This document shows positions 16,066-24,933 of a DNA stretch of 58,213 nt, in pieces. The notes under the pieces are model-generated. The model was not told the DNA's origin. It saw nothing but the letters and a program-made list of their open reading frames with translations, and did no database searches. The position numbers and the translations under genes are program-made. Position 1 is the stretch's first letter. Each line of letters begins with the position of its first letter. The stretch spans positions 146,860-205,072 of the forward strand of contig NZ_AZFQ01000034.1 of the NCBI RefSeq assembly GCF_001435195.1, given 5' to 3'. The stretch comes from Liquorilactobacillus satsumensis DSM 16230 = JCM 12392. GTDB taxonomy: Bacteria > Bacillota > Bacilli > Lactobacillales > Lactobacillaceae.

Positions 16066-16989
16066 TTAGCTCATGTAGTTCAATACCGATGTCTGCATGA
16101 TCTTGGTGCCCATCGCCAGAGTTGCTTGATAGGCAGTCATTTGATTTTGATATTCCATATACTTTTGGGCAACATCCACATCCTGCTTATTTGAAAGTTC
16201 TTCTGTCAGATTTGTTTTTTCAGTTGTGTTACGAGACTGCGCAGCCGTTAAACGATTCTCTAGCGCGCCAACTTGGGAACGCACTGTTACAAAGTTCTCG
16301 CTGTAATTATCGATTCCCTGCAAAAGATTTCCTGAAAGCGCGGTTTTATCATTAGAATTCAGGGCAGTAATCAGACTGTTGAAATACGTTCCGAGATTTT
16401 GCGGCTGAGTACTCGTGCCAGTTTCGTTCATTAAAGTATTTCCGTTTGCTAAAAGATCAACTGAAACTCCATTCGAAATTTCTCGTGAAAGATTCTGCGA
16501 TGTTCCATTGTACTTCAAGCCCGTAATGTCACCTGCACTGTTTTTTTGCACCTCGAAAGGAACCGTCGTGGTATTTTCGCCACCAAAAATGTAGCGCCCA
16601 TCAAAGTTAGTATTCAAAGTATCAACTAGCTCTGAAATACTCTGTTGAATCTCATCTTTATTAGCGGCGACTTCATCAGTTCCCGAAGTTGCCGTGGCAG
16701 ATGACTGCACTAACGTCCGAATACGCGAAAGCGAGTTGCTGACACTGCTCAGTGCTGAATCTTGGACTTGAGACCAAGAAAGTGCGTCCGAGATAGTAGT
16801 TGAGTACATCGAATTTTGTGCAACTGAGTTATTTAAATCCATGATTTTCGAAGCAAGCAACGGGTTATCAGAAGATTTACTGATCTCCTTAAAACTTGAT
16901 AACTGATCCATTGACTTTTGGACCTTGCTGGAATTGGAACTTAGATTCTGCAAAAAATCGCTGTATGTAATATTATTAGAGATTCTCAT
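16066..16989 (-). CDS. flgL: Hook-filament junction protein FlgL
   Basis: 307 residues, flagellin-like. The N-terminal part runs MRISNNITYSDFLQNLSSNSS, with ISKSSDNPLLASKIMDLN corresponding to the flagellin D0/D1 motif. A variable centre contains GRYIFGGENT, typical of FlgL. The C-terminal helix is DVAQKYMEYQNQMTAYQATL, ending MQTSVLNYMS. It sits between FlgK and the filament and is exported late. It is the last gene of a four-gene operon, 6 bp after flgK. Confidence 0.95.
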   Translation of the reverse strand: MRISNNITYSDFLQNLSSNSSKVQKSMDQLSSFKEISKSSDNPLLASKIMDLNNSVAQNSMYSTTISDALSWSQVQDSALSSVSNSLSRIRTLVQSSATATSGTDEVAANKDEIQQSISELVDTLNTNFDGRYIFGGENTTTVPFEVQKNSAGDITGLKYNGTSQNLSREISNGVSVDLLANGNTLMNETGTSTQPQNLGTYFNSLITALNSNDKTALSGNLLQGIDNYSENFVTVRSQVGALENRLTAAQSRNTTEKTNLTEELSNKQDVDVAQKYMEYQNQMTAYQATLAMGTKIMQTSVLNYMS

Positions 16990-16995
16990 CTTTTT

Positions 16996-18522
16996 CTAAA
17001 CCCCCGTTCTGTTGATTAAGGTATCCAACATCTCAGAAACAACCGAAAGTAACCGTGCATTAGCTTGAAAACCCTGTTGAAAGCGAATTACATCCGACAT
17101 TTCTTCGTTTAAAGAAACCCCAGAAGTCGATTCGTTTTTATACTCAAGCTGATTAAGCACTGAAAGCTGTGCAGCAGAAGTATTATCAGCCTGCTGCTTG
17201 GAAATCCCATTTTTGGTAACCATATTATTGAAAGCCGATGCAAAAGTTTTACCACTGGTTTCTTGCGTAAACTGCATTGTTGTCTGATCGTAGCTTGCAA
17301 GCTCAGTCGTCGACACTGGATAACCGAATTTAGTAGTCGCAAGCTTAGAAATTGCCAGTGCGCGACTGCCATCTCCTGTTGCAGCAGTCTGTCCCGCAGA
17401 AATTGTGGTGGGATCACTAACCAGCGCCTCATTGACTTTAAAATTCTCAGCATAATTGGCGGAATCATTTCCAATTTCAAAAAAGCCGCTGTTGCTTTGC
17501 TTACCATCAGTAAAAACTGTATTGGTGGTCTTAGCAACCGTTTCTGCAAAATCATTCAATTCTTGCAAGCGATCTTGGATCTCATTGGCTGAATTCTGCA
17601 ATCCACCTAACGTTCCTGTTGAAATCGTCAATGGGCTGTAGGTCGACTGGTCAGCAGTCGTTCCTGCTTTTGTTAATAAAATTGTTCCTGCCGGATAAGC
17701 GGTTGTAATCGTAGTCTCGCCGTTAACGGTATTCCCATCTTTGGCAACTGTACTCTGCCCTGTCTGGCTTCCCACGACTACGCTTAACGTTGCCTGAGTG
17801 TCAACAGTCAAAATATCCTGCCCATCACTTTGGACAAAAGCGCGTCCGTATTTATCTGTAGTGGTGGTGATATTTGCGAGTCCCGAAAGATCTTTCAATA
17901 CTGAATCACGCGAATCCAAAAGATCATTCGGTGTTTCACCCTGACTTGTCAGCTTGTAGATTTGTTCGTTCAAATCCTTCAGTTGCGTGACTTTTTCGTT
18001 AAAGTCTAATGCATTTTTGGCAACATCTTGAATTGTATCAGATTTCAATTGATTAATATTCGTTGCCATTCCACGCAGCGTATCTGCAAATGTACTGGCA
18101 TTTTGAATTACCAGCGTCTTGGCCGTGCCCAGTTCCGGATTATTAGCAAGTTGCGTCCAACTGCTAGTCAATGTCGATAATTGAGTCATCAACCCATTAT
18201 CCGAAGGTTCATTAAACATATCTTCCAACTGTCCGAGCGTATCTGACTTCTGCTTGGAAAACTGATATTGTGAATTGCTGTCGCGAATTTGTCCCCGGAC
18301 AAAATCATCAACGATTCGCTCTACTCCGCCAGACTGAACTCCCGTCCCAAGAGTCCCAACTCCTGGCAGACTATAAGGCGTGCTCGTCTGCAACAGCACT
18401 CTTTGCCGAGAGTAACCATCTGTATTCGTATTGGCAATATTGTGGCTGCTCGTCTGCAGTGCAACCTGATTAGCGGACATTCCGCTCGTCGCAGTGCCCA
18501 ATGTTCCAAATAGTCCTACCAT
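16996..18522 (-). CDS. flgK: Hook-associated protein FlgK (HAP1)
   Basis: 508 residues. The N-terminal rod-type motif is GLFGTLGTATSGMSANQVAL, followed by SHNIANTNTDGYSRQRVL. A large variable middle rich in Thr/Ser/Asp comes next. The C-terminal D0 helix holds SLNEEMSDVIRFQQGFQANA and ends LLSVVSEMLDTLINRTGV. It forms the first junction layer on the hook. Late export with FlgN as chaperone is expected from the family and from flgN being the next gene upstream. Confidence 0.96.
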   Translation of the reverse strand: MVGLFGTLGTATSGMSANQVALQTSSHNIANTNTDGYSRQRVLLQTSTPYSLPGVGTLGTGVQSGGVERIVDDFVRGQIRDSNSQYQFSKQKSDTLGQLEDMFNEPSDNGLMTQLSTLTSSWTQLANNPELGTAKTLVIQNASTFADTLRGMATNINQLKSDTIQDVAKNALDFNEKVTQLKDLNEQIYKLTSQGETPNDLLDSRDSVLKDLSGLANITTTTDKYGRAFVQSDGQDILTVDTQATLSVVVGSQTGQSTVAKDGNTVNGETTITTAYPAGTILLTKAGTTADQSTYSPLTISTGTLGGLQNSANEIQDRLQELNDFAETVAKTTNTVFTDGKQSNSGFFEIGNDSANYAENFKVNEALVSDPTTISAGQTAATGDGSRALAISKLATTKFGYPVSTTELASYDQTTMQFTQETSGKTFASAFNNMVTKNGISKQQADNTSAAQLSVLNQLEYKNESTSGVSLNEEMSDVIRFQQGFQANARLLSVVSEMLDTLINRTGV

Positions 18523-18543
18523 TCAACAAAATCCTCCCTTACG

Positions 18544-18903
18544 CTAGACTTCACGATCAATCATTGCTGTTCGCTGTGTATCAAAGACTTCTGCGTTCTT
18601 AGAATAAGTTCCCGCAGGATTCTTAAGATTAGCTTTGACGGCTGCCATCAACATCTTTTGATATCCGATCGCCTGTTGTGTTAATAACGTATTTTCTACT
18701 TGTTGTACTTTGATTTGACGCAACAGTTGCCGTGTGTCAGCGGAAATTTCCCCTTCATAATTCTGCAGCAGTGGTACAAACTGCTCCTTTTGTGCGACTA
18801 ATGCTAACAATTCCTCAGCTTGATCTTTAATTAGGAACTGCTTTTCCCGCTTAAGAATACGACTGAACTTTTTCAGTTGCACTTGAAATTCAGTTTCTTG
18901 CAT
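18544..18903 (-). CDS. flgN: FlgN-type export chaperone
   Basis: 119 residues, all helical, with the FlgN-like pattern of a long N-terminal helix (FSRILKREKQFLIKDQAEEL) and a C-terminal region NLKNPAGTYSKNAEVFDTQ. It would deliver FlgK and FlgL to the export gate. The assignment relies on size, helical pattern and the canonical place between flgM and flgK. It starts 3 bp after the flgM stop. Confidence 0.88.
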   Translation of the reverse strand: MQETEFQVQLKKFSRILKREKQFLIKDQAEELLALVAQKEQFVPLLQNYEGEISADTRQLLRQIKVQQVENTLLTQQAIGYQKMLMAAVKANLKNPAGTYSKNAEVFDTQRTAMIDREV

Positions 18904-18906
18904 CCT

Positions 18907-19194
18907 CTAATCTTCCTTTTGTTCAGCATTCAAACCCAACATCTGATCGGCAATTTCTGCAGCTGATACTTGGTAAGTGCCATTTTTAATCGCATTTTTT
19001 AACTGGTTGACTTTTTCCACGTCAACACCTGTTTCAGCACTTGCTGCTTTCCTAATTTTTTGTGCATTCTCTGATAAGGTCACTTGTTCAGCAGTAGCCG
19101 ACTTAGCAGCTTTATCGGTCTTCTTGCTGTTCAATTGCTGCCCTTGTTCAATTTGTTGATAATTATTATTTTCTTGATAGCGTTCAATTTTCAT
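18907..19194 (-). CDS. flgM: Anti-sigma-D factor FlgM
   Basis: 95 residues from the ATG at 19194, which has GGGAGTGG upstream; a longer TTG start at 19212 lacks a site. The C-terminal half (VNQLKNAIKNGTYQVSAAEIADQML) is the conserved sigma-binding region, and the N-terminal half is disordered and Gln/Lys-rich. FlgM holds SigD inactive until hook completion, then is exported or degraded. It is transcribed from its own SigD-type promoter, giving negative feedback. Confidence 0.94.
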   Translation of the reverse strand: MKIERYQENNNYQQIEQGQQLNSKKTDKAAKSATAEQVTLSENAQKIRKAASAETGVDVEKVNQLKNAIKNGTYQVSAAEIADQMLGLNAEQKED

Positions 19195-19230
19195 CGCGTC
19201 CACTCCCTTCAAAAAAGTCTCACATTTTAC

Positions 19231-19256
19231 ATATCGGCAGAATTAAAAAAAGTTAA
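19231..19256 (-). promoter_or_regulatory. SigD-type promoter of flgM
   Basis: A perfect -10 CCGATAT (19237-19231) with a weak -35 (TAAC at 14 bp, or TTAA at 15 bp). The spacer is the T-tract of the preceding terminator. Confidence 0.7.
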
Positions 19257-19278
19257 ACCGGTAGGAATAACTTTTTTT
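19245..19278 (-). terminator. Terminator of the che-fliM-fliY operon
   Basis: AAAAAAAGTTA and TAACTTTTTTT are exactly complementary over 11 bp, with a 12-base loop. The A and T runs are symmetrical, so it could act in both directions. It overlaps the flgM promoter. Confidence 0.75.
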
Positions 19279-19338
19279 GACTTTCATTTTAATTTTACAA
19301 TTTTACGTGGCTAATCCTCAAGGTAATTGACGCGTTGC

Positions 19339-20445
19339 TTATTTAAGCCGGTGAATTCGTTGACTCGGTGATAGAATATTAGTGATACGAATTCCAAAGT
19401 TCTCATTAATCACTACAACTTCACCTGTTGCAATTGGCTTACCATTCAACAAAATCTCCAAGGGCTCATCCGTCAACCGATCAAGTTCAATCACTGAACC
19501 CGAATTAAAGGAAAGAATGTCACGAATCGTTTTTTCACTGCGTCCCAAAACCACGCTAAGATTAAGCGGCACGTCCAGCAATAGATCCAGATTGTCACCT
19601 TCTGCGGCCTTATTTTCTTCTAATTGTTGAAATTCAGGTTTGCTGACTTCAACCACCCGCTTAGACTGTCCTGTTACACTCGCTTTTTTAGGTGCCGCGG
19701 CTGCGACATCTTTAGGAGCCGGTTTCTTTTCCGGTTGCTGAGTCTTTGCTGCAGTATCGTCACGTTCAATCACAGTTGCTTTATCAGAGAGCAATGCATT
19801 TGAGATATCTTTGACCATATCTTCAGTAAAGATTTGCATGATTTCACTTTCAATTAGACCTTCAACAGAAAGTGAAAATGAAATGCGATAGATTTCCTCT
19901 GCTTTGACAATCCCTTTATACTCGATATTTGAAGCATCTTCCCAGAGCTTCACAGAAGGAGGCAGAATGTCAACTTTCTTGTTGATCATTGTTGCCATCG
20001 AAGTTGAAGCAGAACCAATCATCTGGTTCATGGCCTCTGCGACTGCACTTAACTGCAGTTCGCCAAACTCATCTGATGTTGGATTTCCATCTCCACCCAT
20101 CATCAAATCAGCAATCACTACGGCGTCTTTAACCTCCAGCAAAAACAGATTTGAGCCTGCAAGGCCTTCTTTGAATTCAACAATTGTTGCAACTTTAGGC
20201 GCATTAACGCCCGCTAAAACCTCTTCAAACTTCAATTTTGAAACTCGCGGAGTTGTAATGCTGACTCTGCGGTTTAAAATCGAGGAAAGCGTTGTTGCTG
20301 CCTGCGACATTGAGATATTACCGACTTCACCGATAATATCCTGCTTGGCTTTTTCATCAATCCCGGTGTCTTGGTGTTCGTCTTTAGCAGACGCGTTCCC
20401 AGCCATCAGTGCATCGACCTCTGCTTGTGATAAAGTGTCACTCAT
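19339..20445 (-). CDS. fliY: Flagellar motor switch phosphatase FliY
   Basis: 368 residues. The N-terminal CheY-P-binding peptide is LSQAEVDALMAG. The CheC-like domain has both phosphatase signatures intact (DIIGEVGN at about 36-43 and SAVAEAMN at about 132-139, each followed by the conserved Pro). A Pro/Lys/Ala linker leads to a C-terminal FliN/SpoA domain (about 283-368: LDLLLDVPLNLSVVLGR). It builds the C-ring with FliM and FliG and dephosphorylates CheY-P at the motor. It overlaps fliM by 8 bp and is the last gene of the che operon. Confidence 0.96.
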   Translation of the reverse strand: MSDTLSQAEVDALMAGNASAKDEHQDTGIDEKAKQDIIGEVGNISMSQAATTLSSILNRRVSITTPRVSKLKFEEVLAGVNAPKVATIVEFKEGLAGSNLFLLEVKDAVVIADLMMGGDGNPTSDEFGELQLSAVAEAMNQMIGSASTSMATMINKKVDILPPSVKLWEDASNIEYKGIVKAEEIYRISFSLSVEGLIESEIMQIFTEDMVKDISNALLSDKATVIERDDTAAKTQQPEKKPAPKDVAAAAPKKASVTGQSKRVVEVSKPEFQQLEENKAAEGDNLDLLLDVPLNLSVVLGRSEKTIRDILSFNSGSVIELDRLTDEPLEILLNGKPIATGEVVVINENFGIRITNILSPSQRIHRLK

Positions 20446-21451
20446 TGTCTTGTTCTCCCTCCAACTTATCGATAAGTTCGACCGCTAGTTGTTGATTTTT
20501 CTTCCCCAGCTTAACCCTGTAAAAAGGGCTGCCTTCAATATATGAATTCAACGGTTCCGTTATCTTGCGGTCCAATTTGATAACATCGCCCACTTCTAGG
20601 TGTAATAGGTTCGCCAATTCAAGCTGCGCATTTCCCAGCAAGACTTCCAACTGCAGCTTAACGTCATTCATCCCTTTTTGCAGCTTCTTTTCTTCACTTG
20701 CATCAAATTCGTGACTGGTATCAAACCAGCTGCGAAAACTCAGCTTATCAGTGATCTCATCGAAGAAAACGTACGGGATGCACAGATTAACAAACGTTGC
20801 AACTCCGGCAATATTAGCAGTAAAAGTTACCATAATCACCGGCTCATTAGGGGACATATTCTGCAATAATTGCGGATTGCTACTCAGTCCCTCAACTTTT
20901 GTCTCCAGCTTGACAATTTCACTCCACACATTTTGAAAGATCTTGCCAAATTCTTGCACAACTTCCTCAAGCACAGCTAGCTCAATGTCGGTGAACTCTT
21001 TTTTTTCATCGATCTTATCCAGAGCACCAATATTTTTCTTACCATCAGGTCCACCACACAGCAACTCAACCAGTAACATGCACAATTGTGGATTCATCTC
21101 CAACAGTTGCACACCCTTAAGCGGTTCGGAATGAAATTGCCCGATGAGAGTCACCCGCGGTATCGAATGGACGAATTCATCATAACTGACCTGTTCAATC
21201 GAAGCGAGCTGAAAGTTAGCATTGGTGCGCAGCAAAGTTGAAAAGGTATTACTGCTCACTTTTGAAAAGTCTTCGAAGATCATGTGCAGCGTATTGACGT
21301 ATTCCTTCGAAAGCTTCGTTGGCCTTCTGAAATCATAGCTCTTGACCTTTACAGCGTCATTTTCTTCTTCAATTTCTTCTTGGCTGATCTCACCGTTGTC
21401 CATTGCTTTCAACAGCGAGTCAATTTCTTGTTGCGTCAATACTTGGTCCAC
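20438..21451 (-). CDS. fliM: Flagellar motor switch protein FliM
   Basis: 337 residues. It has the N-terminal CheY-P-binding motif LTQQEIDSLL, a central FliM domain (about 45-235; PTKLSKEYVNTLHMIFEDF and SIPRVTLIGQF) and a C-terminal SpoA/FliN-like domain (about 255-330, with LEVGDVIKLDRKI). It forms the middle of the C-ring, linking FliG above to FliY below. It starts 16 bp after cheW and overlaps fliY. Confidence 0.96.
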   Translation of the reverse strand: MDQVLTQQEIDSLLKAMDNGEISQEEIEEENDAVKVKSYDFRRPTKLSKEYVNTLHMIFEDFSKVSSNTFSTLLRTNANFQLASIEQVSYDEFVHSIPRVTLIGQFHSEPLKGVQLLEMNPQLCMLLVELLCGGPDGKKNIGALDKIDEKKEFTDIELAVLEEVVQEFGKIFQNVWSEIVKLETKVEGLSSNPQLLQNMSPNEPVIMVTFTANIAGVATFVNLCIPYVFFDEITDKLSFRSWFDTSHEFDASEEKKLQKGMNDVKLQLEVLLGNAQLELANLLHLEVGDVIKLDRKITEPLNSYIEGSPFYRVKLGKKNQQLAVELIDKLEGEQDNE

Positions 21452-21467
21452 AGAGATCCCTCACTTA

Positions 21468-21863
21468 TCAAAAAATCAATTGTTTCACATCAACAATATT
21501 TGCCACATCATCTTTAACAGCCACCATGCCAGCGTAATACTTCCCTTTTGAAGCATCTCCCAATTGAATATCTTCAGGTGTCACATCGACGACCTTGATT
21601 ACTTCCTCAATTAAAAGCCCTTTGCGTTCTTCTTGATTCTTCATAATCAGGATATTCATATTTTCTGCTGGTGCTTCAATCTCCAACAACTCCGCAAGAC
21701 CCGTAACAGTCAGGACAGAGCCTCTAAGGTTAATCAGCCCTTTAATCCAATGCGGAGCTAGCGGTACCTTCGTAATTCTGACAGTGTCAATTACTTCTTC
21801 TACAGTATCAGCAGCGATTAAATAAAACTGCTGCTTCATTTTAAAGAGAATCATCTGCATCAT
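21468..21863 (-). CDS. cheW: Chemotaxis adaptor CheW (short)
   Basis: 131 residues, a single CheW/SH3-like domain: DTVEEVIDTVRITKVPLAP, then WIKGLINLRGSVLTVTGLAELL, the conserved core. It links receptors to CheA at the membrane. It is one of two CheW genes in this operon; the other (27211-27738) has a long acidic tail. It lies between cheY and fliM. Confidence 0.93.
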   Translation of the reverse strand: MMQMILFKMKQQFYLIAADTVEEVIDTVRITKVPLAPHWIKGLINLRGSVLTVTGLAELLEIEAPAENMNILIMKNQEERKGLLIEEVIKVVDVTPEDIQLGDASKGKYYAGMVAVKDDVANIVDVKQLIF

Positions 21864-21878
21864 ATCATCTCCTGACTT

Positions 21879-22241
21879 TTAGGAAAGCGCCTTGTCAAGC
21901 GCCTTAATAACGCGTTCCGTATCAAAGGGCTTAACAATAAAGTCAACTGCTCCGGCTTTAATGGCTTCCATCACCATTTCTTGCTGCCCCATCGCACTGC
22001 ACATCACGACCTTAGCGCCGCCATCAAACGCCTTGATGCCTTTAAGAGCCTCAATTCCGTCTACATCGGGCATTGTAATATCCATCGTTACCAAATCCGG
22101 TTTAGTTGCCTGATACTTATCGATGGCTTCTTGCCCGTTTTGCGCCTCATCGGCCACTTCATACCCGTTCTTTTCCAAAATATCCTTTAATTTCATGCGC
22201 ATAAAAACAGCATCGTCAACAATCAAAACTTTTTTTCCCAA
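21879..22241 (-). CDS. cheY: Chemotaxis response regulator CheY
   Basis: 120 residues, a receiver domain only. The acidic pocket is Asp9/Asp10, the phosphoacceptor Asp54 (VTMDITMPD), the switch Ser/Thr in MCSAMGQ, and the conserved Lys in FIVKPFD. CheY-P binds FliM and FliY to alter rotation. No CheZ is present. CheC and FliY are the predicted phosphatases. Confidence 0.96.
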   Translation of the reverse strand: MGKKVLIVDDAVFMRMKLKDILEKNGYEVADEAQNGQEAIDKYQATKPDLVTMDITMPDVDGIEALKGIKAFDGGAKVVMCSAMGQQEMVMEAIKAGAVDFIVKPFDTERVIKALDKALS

Positions 22242-22256
22242 TTCAATTATCCCCTC

Positions 22257-22844
22257 TCAGATTCCTAAAGATTTAACGATCCGGTCAATAACTCCTGTTT
22301 CAGGAATTAAAAATAACGATGCATCCAGCCGTTCTTTTGCATACGTAAATTCGTTTCGGATGACCATGATTTGATCGTCATATTGATCCAAAGCTACATA
22401 AGCGCTGCTGATAACTGCTCCAAAATAATCATCTTGAATCACCGGCAAGGATGACTGTAACTGCACCTCTAATAATTTGCCGATCGCACCCAAGAAAGAA
22501 TTTGAAATAATATTTGTCAACTCACTGACCGCCGACATTTTCACTGCTTTGTCGCTGCTGGAACTTCCTAGCATGAGCTCTGCTAACTTAGCGACAGCAT
22601 CATCTGCCACCACGAACAAAACAATTCCACCATATTCGCCAACAATCCCACTGATAACCGCATGAACCTCAACATTATCAGCCAAGATATCTTGGTACAA
22701 TTCATGATAACTTAAAATCTTGACCGCCGGAACATCCATCTCAATTTTTCTTGCTACAAGCTTAGAAATACTTGTAGCTGCATGTCCGCCCCCAATATTA
22801 ATGACTTCTTTCAAGGCGTCTAACTGCAGGCTGGTATATTTCAT
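22257..22844 (-). CDS. cheC: CheY-P phosphatase CheC
   Basis: 195 residues with two intact CheC signatures, DALKEVINIG (about 9-18) and SAVSELTNII (about 104-113), each with the downstream Pro (DVP; SLP). CheC dephosphorylates CheY-P and is stimulated by binding CheD. Both genes are in the same operon. It overlaps cheA by the ATGA quartet. Confidence 0.94.
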   Translation of the reverse strand: MKYTSLQLDALKEVINIGGGHAATSISKLVARKIEMDVPAVKILSYHELYQDILADNVEVHAVISGIVGEYGGIVLFVVADDAVAKLAELMLGSSSSDKAVKMSAVSELTNIISNSFLGAIGKLLEVQLQSSLPVIQDDYFGAVISSAYVALDQYDDQIMVIRNEFTYAKERLDASLFLIPETGVIDRIVKSLGI

Positions 22845-24922
22845 TTTTGACTTTCCTTCTTACCCTGGCAGATTGAGTTTATGTCCAAGATAAGCGCCAC
22901 CGCACCATTTCCAATGATCGTTGCTCCCTGATACTTCTGCAGCTTCTGCAAGGCAGCATCCAATTTCTTAATTACAATTTCTTGTTGTCCAATCAGTTCG
23001 CTAACTAAAACAGCATGATAGCTATGATCGCTTTTAACAATAATTGCAAATTTTTTAGTAGAAGCTGTATCTGGAATTTGCAGCAGGTGTGCAGTCCGAA
23101 TCACTGGAATCAGTTCTTCTTGGAAACGATAGACCTCTTGATCAGAAGTCTTGATCAAATCTTTTTCATCATTAATCATGACAACGCGCTCAACCACATC
23201 CAGCGGAACGGCAAAAACTTCGGCACCAATTTTAACCATTAAGGCCTGAATGATTGACAAGGTCAATGGTAGTTTAATGATGAATTTGGTCCCCACATGC
23301 AATTCTGTCTTCATCTCAAGCGAACCGCCTAGTTCTCCAATCTTAGCCATTACTGCATCCAGTCCGACTCCACGGCCTGAAATATTTGTGACCTTTTTAG
23401 CAGTCGAAAAGCCCGGATGGAAGATCAAGTGGATCAATTCATCATCGGACATGCCGGTAGTGTCAATGCCTTTACTCTCGGCACTTTCTTTCATAACCTG
23501 CGGATCAAGCCCTTTGCCATCATCTTCTAAGGTAATGTTGACTCGATTTCCTTCTTGATATGCAGATAACTTGATTGTTCCTTTGCGCGGTTTGCCCATC
23601 TGCTCACGTACGTCAGGCTGTTCAATCCCATGATCAGCAGAGTTGCGCAGCAGGTGAATCAAAGGTTCGCTCAGTTCTGAAACAACTGTTTTATCAAGTT
23701 CAGTTTCTTCGCCTTCAATTACTAATTCCATTTCTTTGCCTAGGTCACGTGCCAGATCACGTACCATCCGTGGAAAGCGCGTGAAGACTACACTAACTTG
23801 CTGCATTCGAATCTTTAAAACCAGCTCTTGCAATTCAGAAGTCAGCCGTGAAACCTGTTCAAGCGAATCCTTAACTTCTTCTTCGCTATTACGCTTGCTA
23901 GCATCATCAAGCTGATTACGGTAAACAACTAATTCAGAAACAAGATTCAAGAAGCGATCGAGCCTAGTCAAATCAACTCTGATTGATTGATTACGCGCGT
24001 TATTATGTGCCGGTTTTTCCCCTTTTTTGCGCGGCTTTTGCACCGGTTTAGGCTGCGCTTTTGCAACTGGCTTAGCAGCAGGCTGAGTTTGCGGTTGCGG
24101 TTTCGCCGCTTGTAATTGCGACTTTACAGCAGCCCCGTAATGTTTTTGTTCTGCGAATTCTTCAGCACAAAATGCTGCTAATTCACTGTTGCCTTCAATA
24201 TTTTGTTTGACCTCGTCTAAATTGTCCTTAGTTAAAAAGACCAATTTGAAGTCTGTCTCAAAGTCGCCATTTTCAAGCAGATCCACACTCGGTTCAGTGT
24301 GAATAACATCGCCTTCTTGTTCCAGCTTTTCCATGATTAAAAAGACACGGGGCCCTTTTAATAACGTTCCTGCATCCAGCCTGATGGCGATACTGTAAGC
24401 ATGGTATCCTTCGGCGGCAGCTTTTTGAATCACATCCAGATCAGCCTCCTCAAGTTGCTCTTGAACACTTGTGAGCGGGCTTTGTGCTGTGCTTGTCTGG
24501 GACGCTGCAGTCGTTTTCTTACCAGTTACACTGCTTTCAACTTTCTCCAGTTCAGCCAGTAAATCTTCAATCTGCTGATTGCTAAGTTCTTTTTCATCGC
24601 GTAAATCTTCAATCAGTTGCGACAGACGATCTAAACATTTAAAAATCAATGAGATATAATCGCTATTGACTTTCAATTTGCCTGATTTGAAAAAATCAAA
24701 CATATTTTCCATTTTATGCGTCAACTTGGTCATTACATCATAACCCATAGTTGCCGCCATTCCTTTTAGCGTATGCGCTGAGCGAAAGATCTCATTAACG
24801 AGATCCATGTTGTCCGGTTCGCTTTCTAGCTCCAAGACATTATCATTTAGCTGTTGCAGATGATCATCGCTTTCTTCGAAAAAAAGGTCACGATATACAC
24901 TATTGTCATCCATTAAGCTCAC
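22841..24922 (-). CDS. cheA: Chemotaxis histidine kinase CheA
   Basis: 693 residues with all five domains. P1 has phospho-acceptor His50 (FRSAHTLKGMA). P2 binds CheY (about 170-270). A Gln/Pro/Lys linker follows. P3 is the dimerisation domain (about 310-375, LTRLDRFLNLVSELVVYRN). P4 is the ATPase, with N-box RNSADHGIE, G1 DDGKGLDP and G2 SGRGVGLDAV. P5 is CheW-like to the C-terminus. It autophosphorylates and passes phosphate to CheY and CheB. It is 11 bp from cheR and overlaps cheC. Confidence 0.97.
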   Translation of the reverse strand: MSLMDDNSVYRDLFFEESDDHLQQLNDNVLELESEPDNMDLVNEIFRSAHTLKGMAATMGYDVMTKLTHKMENMFDFFKSGKLKVNSDYISLIFKCLDRLSQLIEDLRDEKELSNQQIEDLLAELEKVESSVTGKKTTAASQTSTAQSPLTSVQEQLEEADLDVIQKAAAEGYHAYSIAIRLDAGTLLKGPRVFLIMEKLEQEGDVIHTEPSVDLLENGDFETDFKLVFLTKDNLDEVKQNIEGNSELAAFCAEEFAEQKHYGAAVKSQLQAAKPQPQTQPAAKPVAKAQPKPVQKPRKKGEKPAHNNARNQSIRVDLTRLDRFLNLVSELVVYRNQLDDASKRNSEEEVKDSLEQVSRLTSELQELVLKIRMQQVSVVFTRFPRMVRDLARDLGKEMELVIEGEETELDKTVVSELSEPLIHLLRNSADHGIEQPDVREQMGKPRKGTIKLSAYQEGNRVNITLEDDGKGLDPQVMKESAESKGIDTTGMSDDELIHLIFHPGFSTAKKVTNISGRGVGLDAVMAKIGELGGSLEMKTELHVGTKFIIKLPLTLSIIQALMVKIGAEVFAVPLDVVERVVMINDEKDLIKTSDQEVYRFQEELIPVIRTAHLLQIPDTASTKKFAIIVKSDHSYHAVLVSELIGQQEIVIKKLDAALQKLQKYQGATIIGNGAVALILDINSICQGKKESQK

Positions 24923-24933
24923 TCCTTTCCCTT

